From: Pontibacterium sp049603715
Lineage (GTDB): Bacteria; Pseudomonadota; Gammaproteobacteria; Pseudomonadales; Balneatricaceae
Assembly: GCA_049603715.1 (NCBI GenBank)
Contig: JBMYSW010000001.1
Coordinates: forward strand, 124,001 to 188,000
Direction: 5' to 3'
Length of the DNA: 64,000 nt
A program made the translations under genes and the position numbers. The notes below the pieces were generated by a model. That model searched no databases. It worked only from the letters and a program-made list of their open reading frames with translations, and was not told the DNA's origin. Below, one piece after another: positions 17,601 through 26,642 of this stretch (the first letter of the stretch is position 1; every line of letters starts with the position of its first letter).

Positions 17601-18317
17601 TTAACTCGGCTTTTGTGTAGCGATCATGTAGTTAACGTCGGTGTCGTTTGGGTCTAAACGATATTGCTGAGTCAGCGGGTTGTAGACTAAACCACAGCTG
17701 TCTTTGGCGCCGAGTTCGGCTTGGCGAATCCAGCGGGCAAGCTCAGAAGGGCGAATAAACTTTTTAAAGTCGTGTGTGCCCTTAGGAACGATGTTGAGTA
17801 GGTACTCGGCGCCTAAAATCGCAAACAAGTACGCTTTGGGGTTGCGGTTTAAGGTCGAGAAAAACACATGGCCGCCGGGCTTACACAAGGTTGAACAGGC
17901 TTTTACTACTGAAAGTGGGTCTGGCACGTGTTCGAGCATTTCCATGCAGGTAACCACATCAAACTCACCGGCGTGCTCAGCCGCAAAGGCTTCGGCGGTG
18001 GTTTGTTGGTAGTTAACACTTACACCGCTTTCAAGGGCGTGAAGCTTAGCCACTTTAAGCGGCGCTTCGCCCATATCAATGCCGGTAACATTGGCGCCGC
18101 GCTGAGCCATAGACTCAGACAAGATGCCGCCACCGCAGCCAACGTCGAGGACTTTTTTGCCGCTTAGGTGGGCTCGCTGGTCAATGTAGCCGACACGTAA
18201 TGGGTTGATGTCGTGTAACGGTTTGAATTCGCTGGTTTTGTCCCACCATTGGCTGGCGAGCTCTTCAAATTTTGCGATTTCATTGGCATCTACGTTGGCG
18301 CTTAAAGAGTCAGACAT
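17601..18317 (-). CDS. ubiG: Ubiquinone biosynthesis O-methyltransferase UbiG
   Basis: UbiG carries out both O-methylations of the ubiquinone head group using SAM. The 238-residue protein has the motif-I segment KVLDVGCGGGILSE near residue 55, an acidic residue in GIDMG, and the family features ASQWWDKTSEFKPLHDINPLR at the N-terminus and GTHDFKKFIRPSEL near residue 180. It is the promoter-proximal gene of the ubiG-mupP-yciK block, divergent from gyrA. Confidence 0.95.
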   Translation of the reverse strand: MSDSLSANVDANEIAKFEELASQWWDKTSEFKPLHDINPLRVGYIDQRAHLSGKKVLDVGCGGGILSESMAQRGANVTGIDMGEAPLKVAKLHALESGVSVNYQQTTAEAFAAEHAGEFDVVTCMEMLEHVPDPLSVVKACSTLCKPGGHVFFSTLNRNPKAYLFAILGAEYLLNIVPKGTHDFKKFIRPSELARWIRQAELGAKDSCGLVYNPLTQQYRLDPNDTDVNYMIATQKPS

Positions 18318-18628
18318 ACTTCACTCGGGCTGATATTGGCAAATACGGGGTTTTGCGTGTTTTATACTGCAAAAACAAGGCTGCAGTTTACCACTGTGCC
18401 CCATGGGTACAAAGCAAAGGTCGAGATGTGGCTGGCTCTTATTTCGCTTTTTACTGATCCGCGAGCAGGTTTAGGGGCTTCTTAGCAAAAGGATTGCACA
18501 AAAATACCGTTCAATGACAAACTTAAGCGCTTCATTTTTCAGGATTAATAAAAGCTTGTGGTATACTTCATCGGTTTGAAATAATCGGTGGTATGTCTCC
18601 ACTGTGTAAGCTAATCGAAGGGTAGCGA
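18318..18628. other. Divergent ubiG/gyrA intergenic region
   Basis: No gene is seen. The region holds the gyrA promoter near its right end and presumably the ubiG promoter near its left end, for which no clear boxes could be fixed. Confidence 0.5.
18559..18567 (+). promoter_or_regulatory. gyrA: Predicted extended -10 promoter of gyrA
   Basis: TGGTATACT is an extended -10 element (TG-n-TATACT, hexamer at 18562-18567) located 62 bp before the gyrA start, with only a weak -35. The same TGGTATACT element occurs before sspA. Confidence 0.45.
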
Positions 18629-21277
18629 ATGGGTGATTTAGCCAGAGAAATTCTGCCAGTAAACATCGAAGATGAGCTGAAGCAATCGTATCTTGATTAC
18701 GCCATGAGCGTAATTGTTGGGCGTGCCTTGCCTGACGTACGCGATGGCCTTAAGCCAGTGCACCGCCGCGTACTATACGCCATGCACGATCTGAGTGTTG
18801 ATTGGAACAAGCCTTACAAAAAGTCGGCACGTATTGTCGGTGACGTTATCGGTAAATATCACCCACACGGTGATAGCGCGGTTTACGATACCATCGTACG
18901 TATGGCCCAAGACTTTTCGATGCGCTACACCTTGATCGACGGTCAAGGTAACTTCGGTTCGGTCGACGGCGACTCAGCAGCTGCCATGCGTTACACCGAA
19001 ATTCGCATGGAAAAAATCTCCCACGAGATGCTTTCCGACCTCGACAAAGAAACCGTCGACTTTGTGCCTAACTACGACGGCACAGAACAGATTCCAGAAG
19101 TGCTACCTACACGTGTGCCTAACCTATTGGTGAACGGCTCTGCGGGTATCGCTGTAGGTATGGCGACCAACATTCCACCGCATAACCTAAGCGAAGTGGT
19201 GCGTGGCTGTATCGCATTAATCGAAAACCCTGATATCTCCATCGATGATTTGATGGAATACATCCCAGGCCCAGACTTCCCAACGGGTGGTATCATTAAT
19301 GGCCGTGCAGGTATTCTGCAAGCCTACCGTACTGGGCGTGGTCGTATTTATGTGCGTGCTAAGCACCACGTAGAAACTGACAGCAAAGGTAAAGAGTCTT
19401 TGGTGATTACCGAGATTCCTTACCAACTTAACAAAGCGCGCTTAATCGAAAAGATTGCCGAGCTGGTTAAAGATAAAAAGCTTGAAGGTATCACTGAGCT
19501 ACGCGATGAGTCTGACAAAGACGGTATGCGTATTGTGATTGAATTGCGTCGTGGCGAAGTGCCAGATGTGATCATCAACAACCTGTTTGCACAAACGCAA
19601 ATGGAAAGCGTCTTTGGTATCAACGTGGTGGCCTTGGTAGACGGCCAGCCGCGTACCCTTGACCTTAAATCGATGCTCGAGTGCTTCGTGGTTCACCGCC
19701 GCGAAGTGGTGACCCGTCGTACCTTGTTTGAGCTACGCAAAGCCCGTGAGCGCGGCCATATCCTTGAAGGTTTGGCCATTGCCTTGGCTAACATCGACGA
19801 TATTATCGCCTTGATCAAAGCGTCTCCGTCTCCGGCTGAAGCGAAAGAAGCCCTTATGGCGAAAGGCTGGGCGCCAGGTGGCGTAACTGCGATGCTAGAG
19901 CGTGCTGGTGATGCGGCGTGTCGCCCAGAAGAGCTTGAAGCTTGCTATGGCTTGGTTGATGGTATTTACCACCTATCGCCAGCTCAAGCACAAGCGATTC
20001 TTGAGCTTCGCTTACACCGCTTGACTGGCCTAGAGCACGAAAAACTCATTGGCGAATACCAAGAACTGCTAGAGCGCATTGCTGAGCTACTCGAAATCTT
20101 GGGCTCTCATGCGCGCCTCATGGAAGTGATTCGCGAAGAGCTAGAACAAATTCTAGAAGGCTACGGCGATGATCGTCGTACCGAAATTACCGCGTCTCGC
20201 CGTGACCTAACCGTCGCGGACCTGATCACCGAAGAAGACATGGTCGTAACCATTTCGCATCAAGGTTATGCCAAAACTCAGCCGCTAGACGACTACCAAG
20301 CGCAGCGTCGTGGCGGTAAGGGTAAAGCCGCAACCAAGGTGAAAGACGAAGACTTTATCGAACACCTGTTGGTAGCTAATACTCACGATACCATTTTGTG
20401 TTTCACCAACCGTGGCAAAGTATACTGGCTGCGTGTGTTCGAAATTCCACAGGCTAGCCGTACCGCCCGTGGTCGCCCAGTGGTGAACATCCTGCCATTG
20501 GCCGAAGACGAACGTATCACCACGATTCTGCCTGTTAACGAATACTCAGAAGACCGCTTCGTGTTTATGGCAACTGCGTTGGGTACTGTTAAAAAAGTTG
20601 GCCTAAATGCTTTCTCTCGCCCACGCACCTCGGGCCTTATTGCCCTTGAGCTGAACGAAGGCGATACCTTGATTGGCGCGGCTATCACTAACGGCAACGA
20701 CGATGTCTTGCTAATGACCTCTGCCGGTAAAGCGATGCGCTTTGACGAAGACGATGTTCGCCCAATGGGCCGAACTGCACGTGGTGTTCGTGGCGTGAAA
20801 ATGCCAGACGACGTGAAAGTCATTTCGTTGATTATTCCGCAAGAAGGCGGCGCAGTACTGTCGGCGTCTGAAAACGGCTACGGTAAAAAGACAGCCATCG
20901 ACGAATTCCCAGTGAAAGGCCGTGGTGGTCAGGGTGTCATTGCTCAGCAGTGCTCTGAACGTAACGGTGGCTTAGCTGGTGCGGTGCAGGTCTTCTCGGG
21001 TGACGATGTGATGTTGATCAGTGACCAAGGTACTTTGGTGCGTACACCCGCCGACGAGATTTCGTCCCTTGGCCGTAACACCCAAGGTGTGACACTGATT
21101 CGCGTTGCCGATGACGAGCACCTGGTAGGTATTGCTCGTATCGAAGAGCCAGAAAGTGATGAAACTGAACTTGCCGAAGGCGCAGACGCTGAGCAAGGTG
21201 AAGAAACACCTAATGCAGCACCTGCAGCCGAAAGCGGTGATGACTCAGTAGCCGAAGGCCCGCAGGCCGAAAGCTAA
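18629..21277 (+). CDS. gyrA: DNA gyrase subunit A
   Basis: GyrA is the breakage-reunion subunit of DNA gyrase. In the 882-residue protein the catalytic tyrosine is Y122 in AMRYTEIRM. The quinolone-determining region carries S83 and D87 in HPHGDSAVYD, so the classical resistance substitutions are absent. The C-terminal beta-pinwheel repeats include the GyrA box QRRGGKG near residue 560, and the protein ends in an acidic Glu/Ala-rich tail. The start ATG at 18629 follows GAAGGGTAGCG. A hairpin region then separates it from serC. Confidence 0.97.
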   Translation: MGDLAREILPVNIEDELKQSYLDYAMSVIVGRALPDVRDGLKPVHRRVLYAMHDLSVDWNKPYKKSARIVGDVIGKYHPHGDSAVYDTIVRMAQDFSMRYTLIDGQGNFGSVDGDSAAAMRYTEIRMEKISHEMLSDLDKETVDFVPNYDGTEQIPEVLPTRVPNLLVNGSAGIAVGMATNIPPHNLSEVVRGCIALIENPDISIDDLMEYIPGPDFPTGGIINGRAGILQAYRTGRGRIYVRAKHHVETDSKGKESLVITEIPYQLNKARLIEKIAELVKDKKLEGITELRDESDKDGMRIVIELRRGEVPDVIINNLFAQTQMESVFGINVVALVDGQPRTLDLKSMLECFVVHRREVVTRRTLFELRKARERGHILEGLAIALANIDDIIALIKASPSPAEAKEALMAKGWAPGGVTAMLERAGDAACRPEELEACYGLVDGIYHLSPAQAQAILELRLHRLTGLEHEKLIGEYQELLERIAELLEILGSHARLMEVIREELEQILEGYGDDRRTEITASRRDLTVADLITEEDMVVTISHQGYAKTQPLDDYQAQRRGGKGKAATKVKDEDFIEHLLVANTHDTILCFTNRGKVYWLRVFEIPQASRTARGRPVVNILPLAEDERITTILPVNEYSEDRFVFMATALGTVKKVGLNAFSRPRTSGLIALELNEGDTLIGAAITNGNDDVLLMTSAGKAMRFDEDDVRPMGRTARGVRGVKMPDDVKVISLIIPQEGGAVLSASENGYGKKTAIDEFPVKGRGGQGVIAQQCSERNGGLAGAVQVFSGDDVMLISDQGTLVRTPADEISSLGRNTQGVTLIRVADDEHLVGIARIEEPESDETELAEGADAEQGEETPNAAPAAESGDDSVAEGPQAES

Positions 21278-21316
21278 TCGGCAACGCGCTTAATAGCGCG
21301 TTAGCCGCTAAACTCC

Positions 21317-21416
21317 CCACACCAAAGCCATCGTGTGTTGCCCCAAAATCAAGGGGTAAACACTCGGTGGCTTGTGTGGCTTTGTAGTGTTAACCACAAG
21401 GGGTTTTGCTCCTTGT
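21317..21416 (+). promoter_or_regulatory. Two predicted stem-loops between gyrA and serC
   Basis: A long imperfect hairpin (21317-21379) pairs CCACAC...AAGCCA with TGGCTTGTGTGG and inside it GCCCC with GGGGT around AAAATCAA. A second hairpin (21396-21416) pairs ACAAGG with CCTTGT. Neither has a clean U-tract. They could end gyrA transcripts or form a structured leader of the serC operon. Confidence 0.4.
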
Positions 21417-21434
21417 TAATGTGATGAACGACCC

Positions 21435-22514
21435 ATGCGTAAACATAATTTTAGTGCAGGACCTTCGGCGCTTCCCGAAGCTGTTTTAACGCGCGCTCAA
21501 GGCGAGCTACTTGACTGGCACGGCACCGGCCTTTCTATTATGGAAATGAGCCACCGCAGTGCTGAGTTTGTTTCTGTTGCTGAAAAAGCAGAGCAGGACC
21601 TTCGCTCGCTAATGAACATTCCAAGCAACTACAAAGTCTTGTTTGTTCAAGGCGGTGCAACGTCGCAATTTAGCATGGTGCCGCTTAACCTCTTGGGTGA
21701 CAAAACCAAAGCCGATTACATCAATACCGGTATTTGGTCAGGCAAAGCCATTAAAGAAGCACAGCGCTACTGCACAGTGAACGTGGCGAGTTCATCGGAA
21801 GAGACTAACTTCACCTCGGTTCCAAGCCAGGACGAGCTTAAACTCGACCCAGAGGCGGCTTACGTTCATTACACACCTAATGAAACCATTGGTGGTGTAG
21901 AGTTTGATTACATCCCAGATACTGGCGACGTGCCGCTCGTAGCCGACTTCTCGTCGTCTATCTTATCGTACGAAATTGACGTGTCTAAGTTCGCACTTAT
22001 CTATGCTGGTGCGCAAAAGAACATTGGCCCTGCTGGCTTAACCCTTGTGATCGTTCGCGAAGACATGTTGGGTAAATGTGCGGCTTCTGCGCCGTCTATG
22101 TACGACTACAGCAAAACAGCGGCTGCCGACTCGATGCTTAACACGCCTCCGACCTTGGCTTGGTACTTGTCTGGCTTGGTGTTTGAGTGGCTACAAGAGC
22201 AAGGTGGTGTCGCTGCGGTTGAAAAGATCAATGCCGAAAAAGCGGCGTTGCTTTACAACTACCTGGATGAAAGCGACTTTTTTGCTAACCCAGTGGCGGT
22301 GAATGCGCGCTCTAAAATGAATGTGCCCTTTACCCTTAAAAACACTGACCTCGAAAAAACCTTCTTGAAAGAGGCAGAAGCAGCTGGCCTGCTAAACCTT
22401 AAAGGTCACCGCTCTGTGGGTGGTATGCGTGCCAGCATTTACAATGCGGTGCCATTAAGCTCGGTTGAAGCTTTGGTTGATTTCTTAAAAACTTTCGAAA
22501 AGACCCACGGCTAA
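21435..22514 (+). CDS. serC: Phosphoserine aminotransferase
   Basis: SerC transaminates 3-phosphohydroxypyruvate to phosphoserine (serine route) and takes part in pyridoxal phosphate synthesis. The 359-residue protein starts MRKHNFSAGPSALPEAVL and shows the PLP lysine in YAGAQKNIGPAGL and the phosphate-binding HRSVGGMRASIYNA near the C-terminus. It opens the serC-pheA-hisC-tyrA/aroA-cmk-rpsA gene string typical of Pseudomonas-like bacteria, with pheA 5 bp downstream. No strong ribosome site is seen directly before the ATG. Confidence 0.96.
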   Translation: MRKHNFSAGPSALPEAVLTRAQGELLDWHGTGLSIMEMSHRSAEFVSVAEKAEQDLRSLMNIPSNYKVLFVQGGATSQFSMVPLNLLGDKTKADYINTGIWSGKAIKEAQRYCTVNVASSSEETNFTSVPSQDELKLDPEAAYVHYTPNETIGGVEFDYIPDTGDVPLVADFSSSILSYEIDVSKFALIYAGAQKNIGPAGLTLVIVREDMLGKCAASAPSMYDYSKTAAADSMLNTPPTLAWYLSGLVFEWLQEQGGVAAVEKINAEKAALLYNYLDESDFFANPVAVNARSKMNVPFTLKNTDLEKTFLKEAEAAGLLNLKGHRSVGGMRASIYNAVPLSSVEALVDFLKTFEKTHG

Positions 22515-22519
22515 ACGTT

Positions 22520-23335
22520 ATGAGCGAACAAGAAAAAGAACTGTCGGTTTTACGTAACGAAATAGACGCCATTGACCAGCAAATTCAACGTTTGCTGAAT
22601 CAGCGTGCTGAATGTGTTCACAAAGTAGCGGATGTAAAACATCGCTATGAGCCCAATGGCACGCCAGTGTTTTATCGCCCCGAGCGAGAAGCACAAGTGA
22701 TGCGTCGTGTTATCGAACGAAACGACGGGGGTGCGATGCCAAGTCATTTGGCGGCACATCTTATTCGCGAAGTGATGTCGGTGTGTTTATCGCTCGAAAA
22801 AACCATGCGAGTGATGTACATCGACGAAAGCCATGGCGCGCCGTATCAAGCGGCGCGTAAGCACTTTGGCTCGGCCTCAGAACTCATTGAGGCCGAAAGC
22901 CTCGTACAAGCCTTTAGCGAACTGGCGCAAGCCAGGGTCGATTACATTTTGGTGCCCTTTGTTGTTGGCTCCGAGCTAAACGACGAAACCCTAAGCCTGC
23001 TGCTAGACTCTAACAGCTACATTTGTGGCGAAGTGAGTGTGCCTGTGGCAAAAGATCAAATCTTTTTGATTGTGGGTAACCAGCAAGTGTCGGCCAGTGG
23101 CGATGATCGTACTTGGTTTTATGTTAGCGATTCCAAAACCAATGCCGATTCGGTATTTGAGCAGCTCGCCATCGAACCCAACGCGATTTGGTCGGTGATC
23201 AACGATGTTGAAAACGGTTGGTGTATCGACGTCAATGGCCACACTGATGAACAGCTTAAGCCGCTAATGGAGCAGCTAACGGCGCAGTTTGGCCGTGTTC
23301 GCACCTTGGGTGCCTACCCTAAGGCTGTGCTGTAG
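22520..23335 (+). CDS. pheA: PheA-like chorismate mutase with degenerate prephenate dehydratase region
   Basis: P-proteins are normally about 365-390 residues: AroQ chorismate mutase, prephenate dehydratase and ACT domains. This one has 271. Residues 1-95 form a complete AroQ domain (LRNEIDAIDQQIQRLLNQR, RPEREAQVMRRV, REVMSVCLSLEK). Residues 96-190 match only the first dehydratase lobe, in divergent form (YICGEVSVPV). The second lobe with the catalytic Thr-Arg-Phe motif is absent. Residues 195-271 are a degenerate ACT domain ending GRVRTLGAYPKAVL, without the usual ESRP motif. I infer chorismate mutase activity but no dehydratase. The frame is open and tightly placed between serC and hisC, so it is probably expressed. 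Confidence 0.85.
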   Translation: MSEQEKELSVLRNEIDAIDQQIQRLLNQRAECVHKVADVKHRYEPNGTPVFYRPEREAQVMRRVIERNDGGAMPSHLAAHLIREVMSVCLSLEKTMRVMYIDESHGAPYQAARKHFGSASELIEAESLVQAFSELAQARVDYILVPFVVGSELNDETLSLLLDSNSYICGEVSVPVAKDQIFLIVGNQQVSASGDDRTWFYVSDSKTNADSVFEQLAIEPNAIWSVINDVENGWCIDVNGHTDEQLKPLMEQLTAQFGRVRTLGAYPKAVL

Positions 23336-24436
23336 ATGGCTTGCGACTTTATTTCCCTCGCCACCTCTGGTGTTCAGGGGCTCACACCTTATCGTCCGGG
23401 TAATGCCGGCACCCTAGGTGTGGATAACTTATTGATGCTCGCCAGCAACGAAAACCCATTGGGTGCGGGTGAGCGTGCTCAGCAAGCGGCGGCTGCTCAT
23501 TTGTCGCGTTTGCAGGACTATCCAGACCCGTCTGGCTATGCACTCAAAACAGCGATTGTTGAGCGTTTTGGCTTGGCTTATGAGCAAATTACCTTGGGTA
23601 ATGGCTCTAATGATGTACTCGACCTGATTGCGCGGGCCTTTTTAGCACCCGGTGATGAGGCGATTTATGCCGAGTATGGCTTTTTGGTATACCCCATTGT
23701 GGTTCAAGCCATTGGCGCAACGGGTGTACAAGTACCTGCAAAGGATTGGGGACATGACTTACCTGCGATGGCAGCGGCGGTAACGGCCAAGACTAAGGTT
23801 ATTTTTTTGGCTAACCCCAATAACCCAACGGGTACTTGGTTTGACGGCAGTGCCTTTACTGAGTTTATGGCGAGTGTGCCTGAGTCTGTCGTGGTTGTAT
23901 TAGACGAGGCCTACACTGAGTTTAACGACGATGTCACTGTAAGTGGCCTAGACTTGGTGGCCCAGTACTCCAATTTAGTGGTCACTCGCAGCTTTTCAAA
24001 AGCCCATGGTTTAGCGGCATTACGTGCTGGCTTTGCCGTGGCGAATGCGCAAATTACGGACTTATTAAACCGTGTGCGCCAGCCGTTTAATATGAACACC
24101 TTGGCGATTTATGCCGCAGCTGCAGCCCTGTTTGACGACGCTCACTTAGCGGCTTCGGCAACCATGAACGCGCAGGGCATGGCGCAGTTAATGCAGGGCT
24201 TTAAAAGCCTTGGGCTCGCTTGGATTCCATCAAAAGCGAACTTTTTAACCCTAGAGGTTGGCCCAGAAGCTGCAAAAATTGCGCAGAAGTTAAAAGAAAG
24301 AGGCGTATTTGTTCGCCCGCTGGATAATTACAATATGCCCCAGCATTTACGTATAACCATTGGCTTGCCCGAACAAAACGAGCGACTGTTAGATACGCTT
24401 GCGCAAGTCATTAAAGAGGTCGATTGTGGACACTAA
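23336..24436 (+). CDS. hisC: Histidinol-phosphate aminotransferase (HisC type, aromatic operon copy)
   Basis: This 366-residue fold-type I PLP aminotransferase has the PLP lysine in TRSFSKAHGLAALRAG and the substrate motif NPNNPTG. HisC-family enzymes in the pheA-tyrA cluster (hisC2 in Pseudomonas) act on histidinol phosphate and often on aromatic substrates. Given the neighbours, a role in the last step of Phe/Tyr synthesis is likely (inference). The ATG directly follows the pheA stop codon, and the gene overlaps tyrA by 11 bp, indicating translational coupling. Confidence 0.9.
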   Translation: MACDFISLATSGVQGLTPYRPGNAGTLGVDNLLMLASNENPLGAGERAQQAAAAHLSRLQDYPDPSGYALKTAIVERFGLAYEQITLGNGSNDVLDLIARAFLAPGDEAIYAEYGFLVYPIVVQAIGATGVQVPAKDWGHDLPAMAAAVTAKTKVIFLANPNNPTGTWFDGSAFTEFMASVPESVVVVLDEAYTEFNDDVTVSGLDLVAQYSNLVVTRSFSKAHGLAALRAGFAVANAQITDLLNRVRQPFNMNTLAIYAAAAALFDDAHLAASATMNAQGMAQLMQGFKSLGLAWIPSKANFLTLEVGPEAAKIAQKLKERGVFVRPLDNYNMPQHLRITIGLPEQNERLLDTLAQVIKEVDCGH

Positions 24437-26642
24437 TCCTCTAAAAAATATTTTTATTATTGGTTTAGGGCTGATTGGTGGCTCCTTGGCCAAAGCGATT
24501 AAAGCACACCCGCTGGACGTGACTATTTCGGTTTATGACCGCGACCTAGGTGAGTGTGATAAGGCGATTAAATACGGGATCGCAGACGAGATTGCACCGA
24601 GTATCGAAGCTGGAACGCAAGCGGCGGATCTCGTTGTGATTGCGGTGCCTGTACAAGCGTTTAAAGCGGTGTTTACAGACGTCGCCAAGGGCATGACAGA
24701 GCGTACGGTGATTACTGACGTTGGCAGCACAAAAGCCAGTGTAGTCGCCAGTGTGGTGGATGTTTTAGGTTATCTGCCTAATACCTTTGTGCCCGGCCAT
24801 CCGATTGCAGGGTCTGAGCGCAGCGGTATCGACGCCGCGGAGGCGAGCCTGTTTGAAAACCATAAGGTTATCCTTACACCTAACGCCAAAACAGACCCTG
24901 ATGCCCTCAACGCTGTTAGCTGGATTTGGACCTTAACCGGCGCCAATGTGTTGCATATGGAAGTATCGCACCACGACGAAGTGTTGGCTGCAACCAGCCA
25001 CTTACCGCATCTTATGGCGTTTTCGTTGGTGGATACCCTTGCCCGAGAGCAAGATTGCCGCGAAATTTTTCGCTATGCAGCCGGTGGCTTTCGCGACTTT
25101 ACCCGTATTGCCGCCAGTGACCCGGTGATGTGGCACGACATCTGTGTGGCCAATACCGCACCTATTTTGAAGCAAATTGACCAGTTCTGTGAGGGAGTAC
25201 AGAACTTACGCGCTGCCATTGCTAACCACGACAGTGAAGCAATGTTAGGCACCTTTACTCGCGCCAAAGCAGCGCGCGAACATTTTTCTAGAATACTATC
25301 AGGCACAGCCTTCTCTAATACTATGAACAATACAAACGTAATTTTTAATGCACAACCTGGTGGCTCTGTTAAGGGCCGTATTCGCGTTCCTGGCGACAAA
25401 TCAATCTCGCACCGCTCTATTATGTTGGGCTCTTTGGCCAACGGTGTAACCGAAGTGAGCGGCTTTTTAGAAGGCGAAGATAGCCTAGCAACGCTACAAG
25501 CCTTCCGCGATATGGGTGTGGTAATTGAAGGCCCTAACCAAGGCCAAGTGCGTGTTCATGGTGTGGGTCTTAAAGGCCTAAAAGCACCTGCAGCGCCTTT
25601 GTACGTTGGTAACTCGGGTACTTCTATGCGTTTGTTGGCTGGCTTGTTGGCAGCACAGCCTTTTGACAGTGAGCTAACGGGTGATGAATCGCTAACCAAG
25701 CGTCCAATGGAGCGTGTCGCAAAACCGCTACGCCTAATGGGTGCTGAAATTGAAAGCGCTGATAACGGTCGTCCGCCACTTAAAATTAAAGGCAACAAGG
25801 CGCTTAAAGGCATTCATTACGATATGCCAATGGCCAGCGCCCAGGTTAAATCCTGCTTGATGTTGGCAGGTTTGTACGCCGACGGTGAAACCTCTGTCAC
25901 TGAGCCAGCACCTACCCGTGACCACTCAGAGCGTATGCTTAGCGGCTTTGGTTACACCATTAACAAAGACGGCAGCCGTGTAAGCCTACAAGGTGGTGGT
26001 GAGCTAACCGCGACTCAAATTGATGTGCCTGCAGATATCTCTTCTGCCACTTTTTTCCTAGTTGCAGCGGCCATTACCCCGAATTCTGACCTAGTCCTTG
26101 AACACGTGGGTATCAATCCGACGCGAATCGGTGTAATTAATATTCTTAAGCTAATGGGTGCAGACCTAACTTTGAGCAACGAGCGCGAAGTAGGTGGCGA
26201 GCCAGTGGCTGATATCCATGTTAAGTACACGCCACTGAAAGGGATTGACATCCCAGAAGACCAAGTACCATTAGCAATTGATGAATTTCCTGCGCTGTTT
26301 GTTGCAGCGAGCTGTGCCGAAGGTCAAACCCGTGTAACCGGTGCTGAAGAGCTTCGTGTGAAGGAAAGTGACCGTATTCAGGTAATGGTAGACGGCCTAA
26401 AAGCCTTGGGTGTAGATATTGAAGGCACGCCTGACGGTGCCATTATCCAAGGTGGCGAAATTGGCGGCGGCGAAGTGGTAAGCCACGGCGACCACCGTAT
26501 TGCTATGGCCTTTAGCGTGGCGTCTCTACGTGCAACTGGCACGATCAAAATTAACGACTGCGCTAACGTAGCAACGTCTTTCCCAACCTTTATTGAGCTA
26601 GCACAGCACGTGGGTATGCGTGTGACAAAAGAGGAAGCATAG
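24426..26642 (+). CDS. tyrA-aroA: Fused prephenate/arogenate dehydrogenase and EPSP synthase (TyrA-AroA)
   Basis: One 738-residue frame carries two enzymes. Residues 1-295 are TyrA, with the NAD-binding motif GLGLIGGSLA, VGSTKASV and HPIAGSERSG. Residues 300-738 are AroA (EPSP synthase), with PGDKSISHRS, GNSGTSMRL, the catalytic DEFPAL segment and the late ESDRI and DHRIAM motifs. The same fusion occurs in Pseudomonas. The GTG start at 24426 is preferred to a TTG at 24399 because AAGAGG precedes it by a normal distance. An ATG at 25323 marks the AroA boundary but lacks a ribosome site, so separate AroA translation is unlikely. Confidence 0.94.
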   Translation: MDTNPLKNIFIIGLGLIGGSLAKAIKAHPLDVTISVYDRDLGECDKAIKYGIADEIAPSIEAGTQAADLVVIAVPVQAFKAVFTDVAKGMTERTVITDVGSTKASVVASVVDVLGYLPNTFVPGHPIAGSERSGIDAAEASLFENHKVILTPNAKTDPDALNAVSWIWTLTGANVLHMEVSHHDEVLAATSHLPHLMAFSLVDTLAREQDCREIFRYAAGGFRDFTRIAASDPVMWHDICVANTAPILKQIDQFCEGVQNLRAAIANHDSEAMLGTFTRAKAAREHFSRILSGTAFSNTMNNTNVIFNAQPGGSVKGRIRVPGDKSISHRSIMLGSLANGVTEVSGFLEGEDSLATLQAFRDMGVVIEGPNQGQVRVHGVGLKGLKAPAAPLYVGNSGTSMRLLAGLLAAQPFDSELTGDESLTKRPMERVAKPLRLMGAEIESADNGRPPLKIKGNKALKGIHYDMPMASAQVKSCLMLAGLYADGETSVTEPAPTRDHSERMLSGFGYTINKDGSRVSLQGGGELTATQIDVPADISSATFFLVAAAITPNSDLVLEHVGINPTRIGVINILKLMGADLTLSNEREVGGEPVADIHVKYTPLKGIDIPEDQVPLAIDEFPALFVAASCAEGQTRVTGAEELRVKESDRIQVMVDGLKALGVDIEGTPDGAIIQGGEIGGGEVVSHGDHRIAMAFSVASLRATGTIKINDCANVATSFPTFIELAQHVGMRVTKEEA

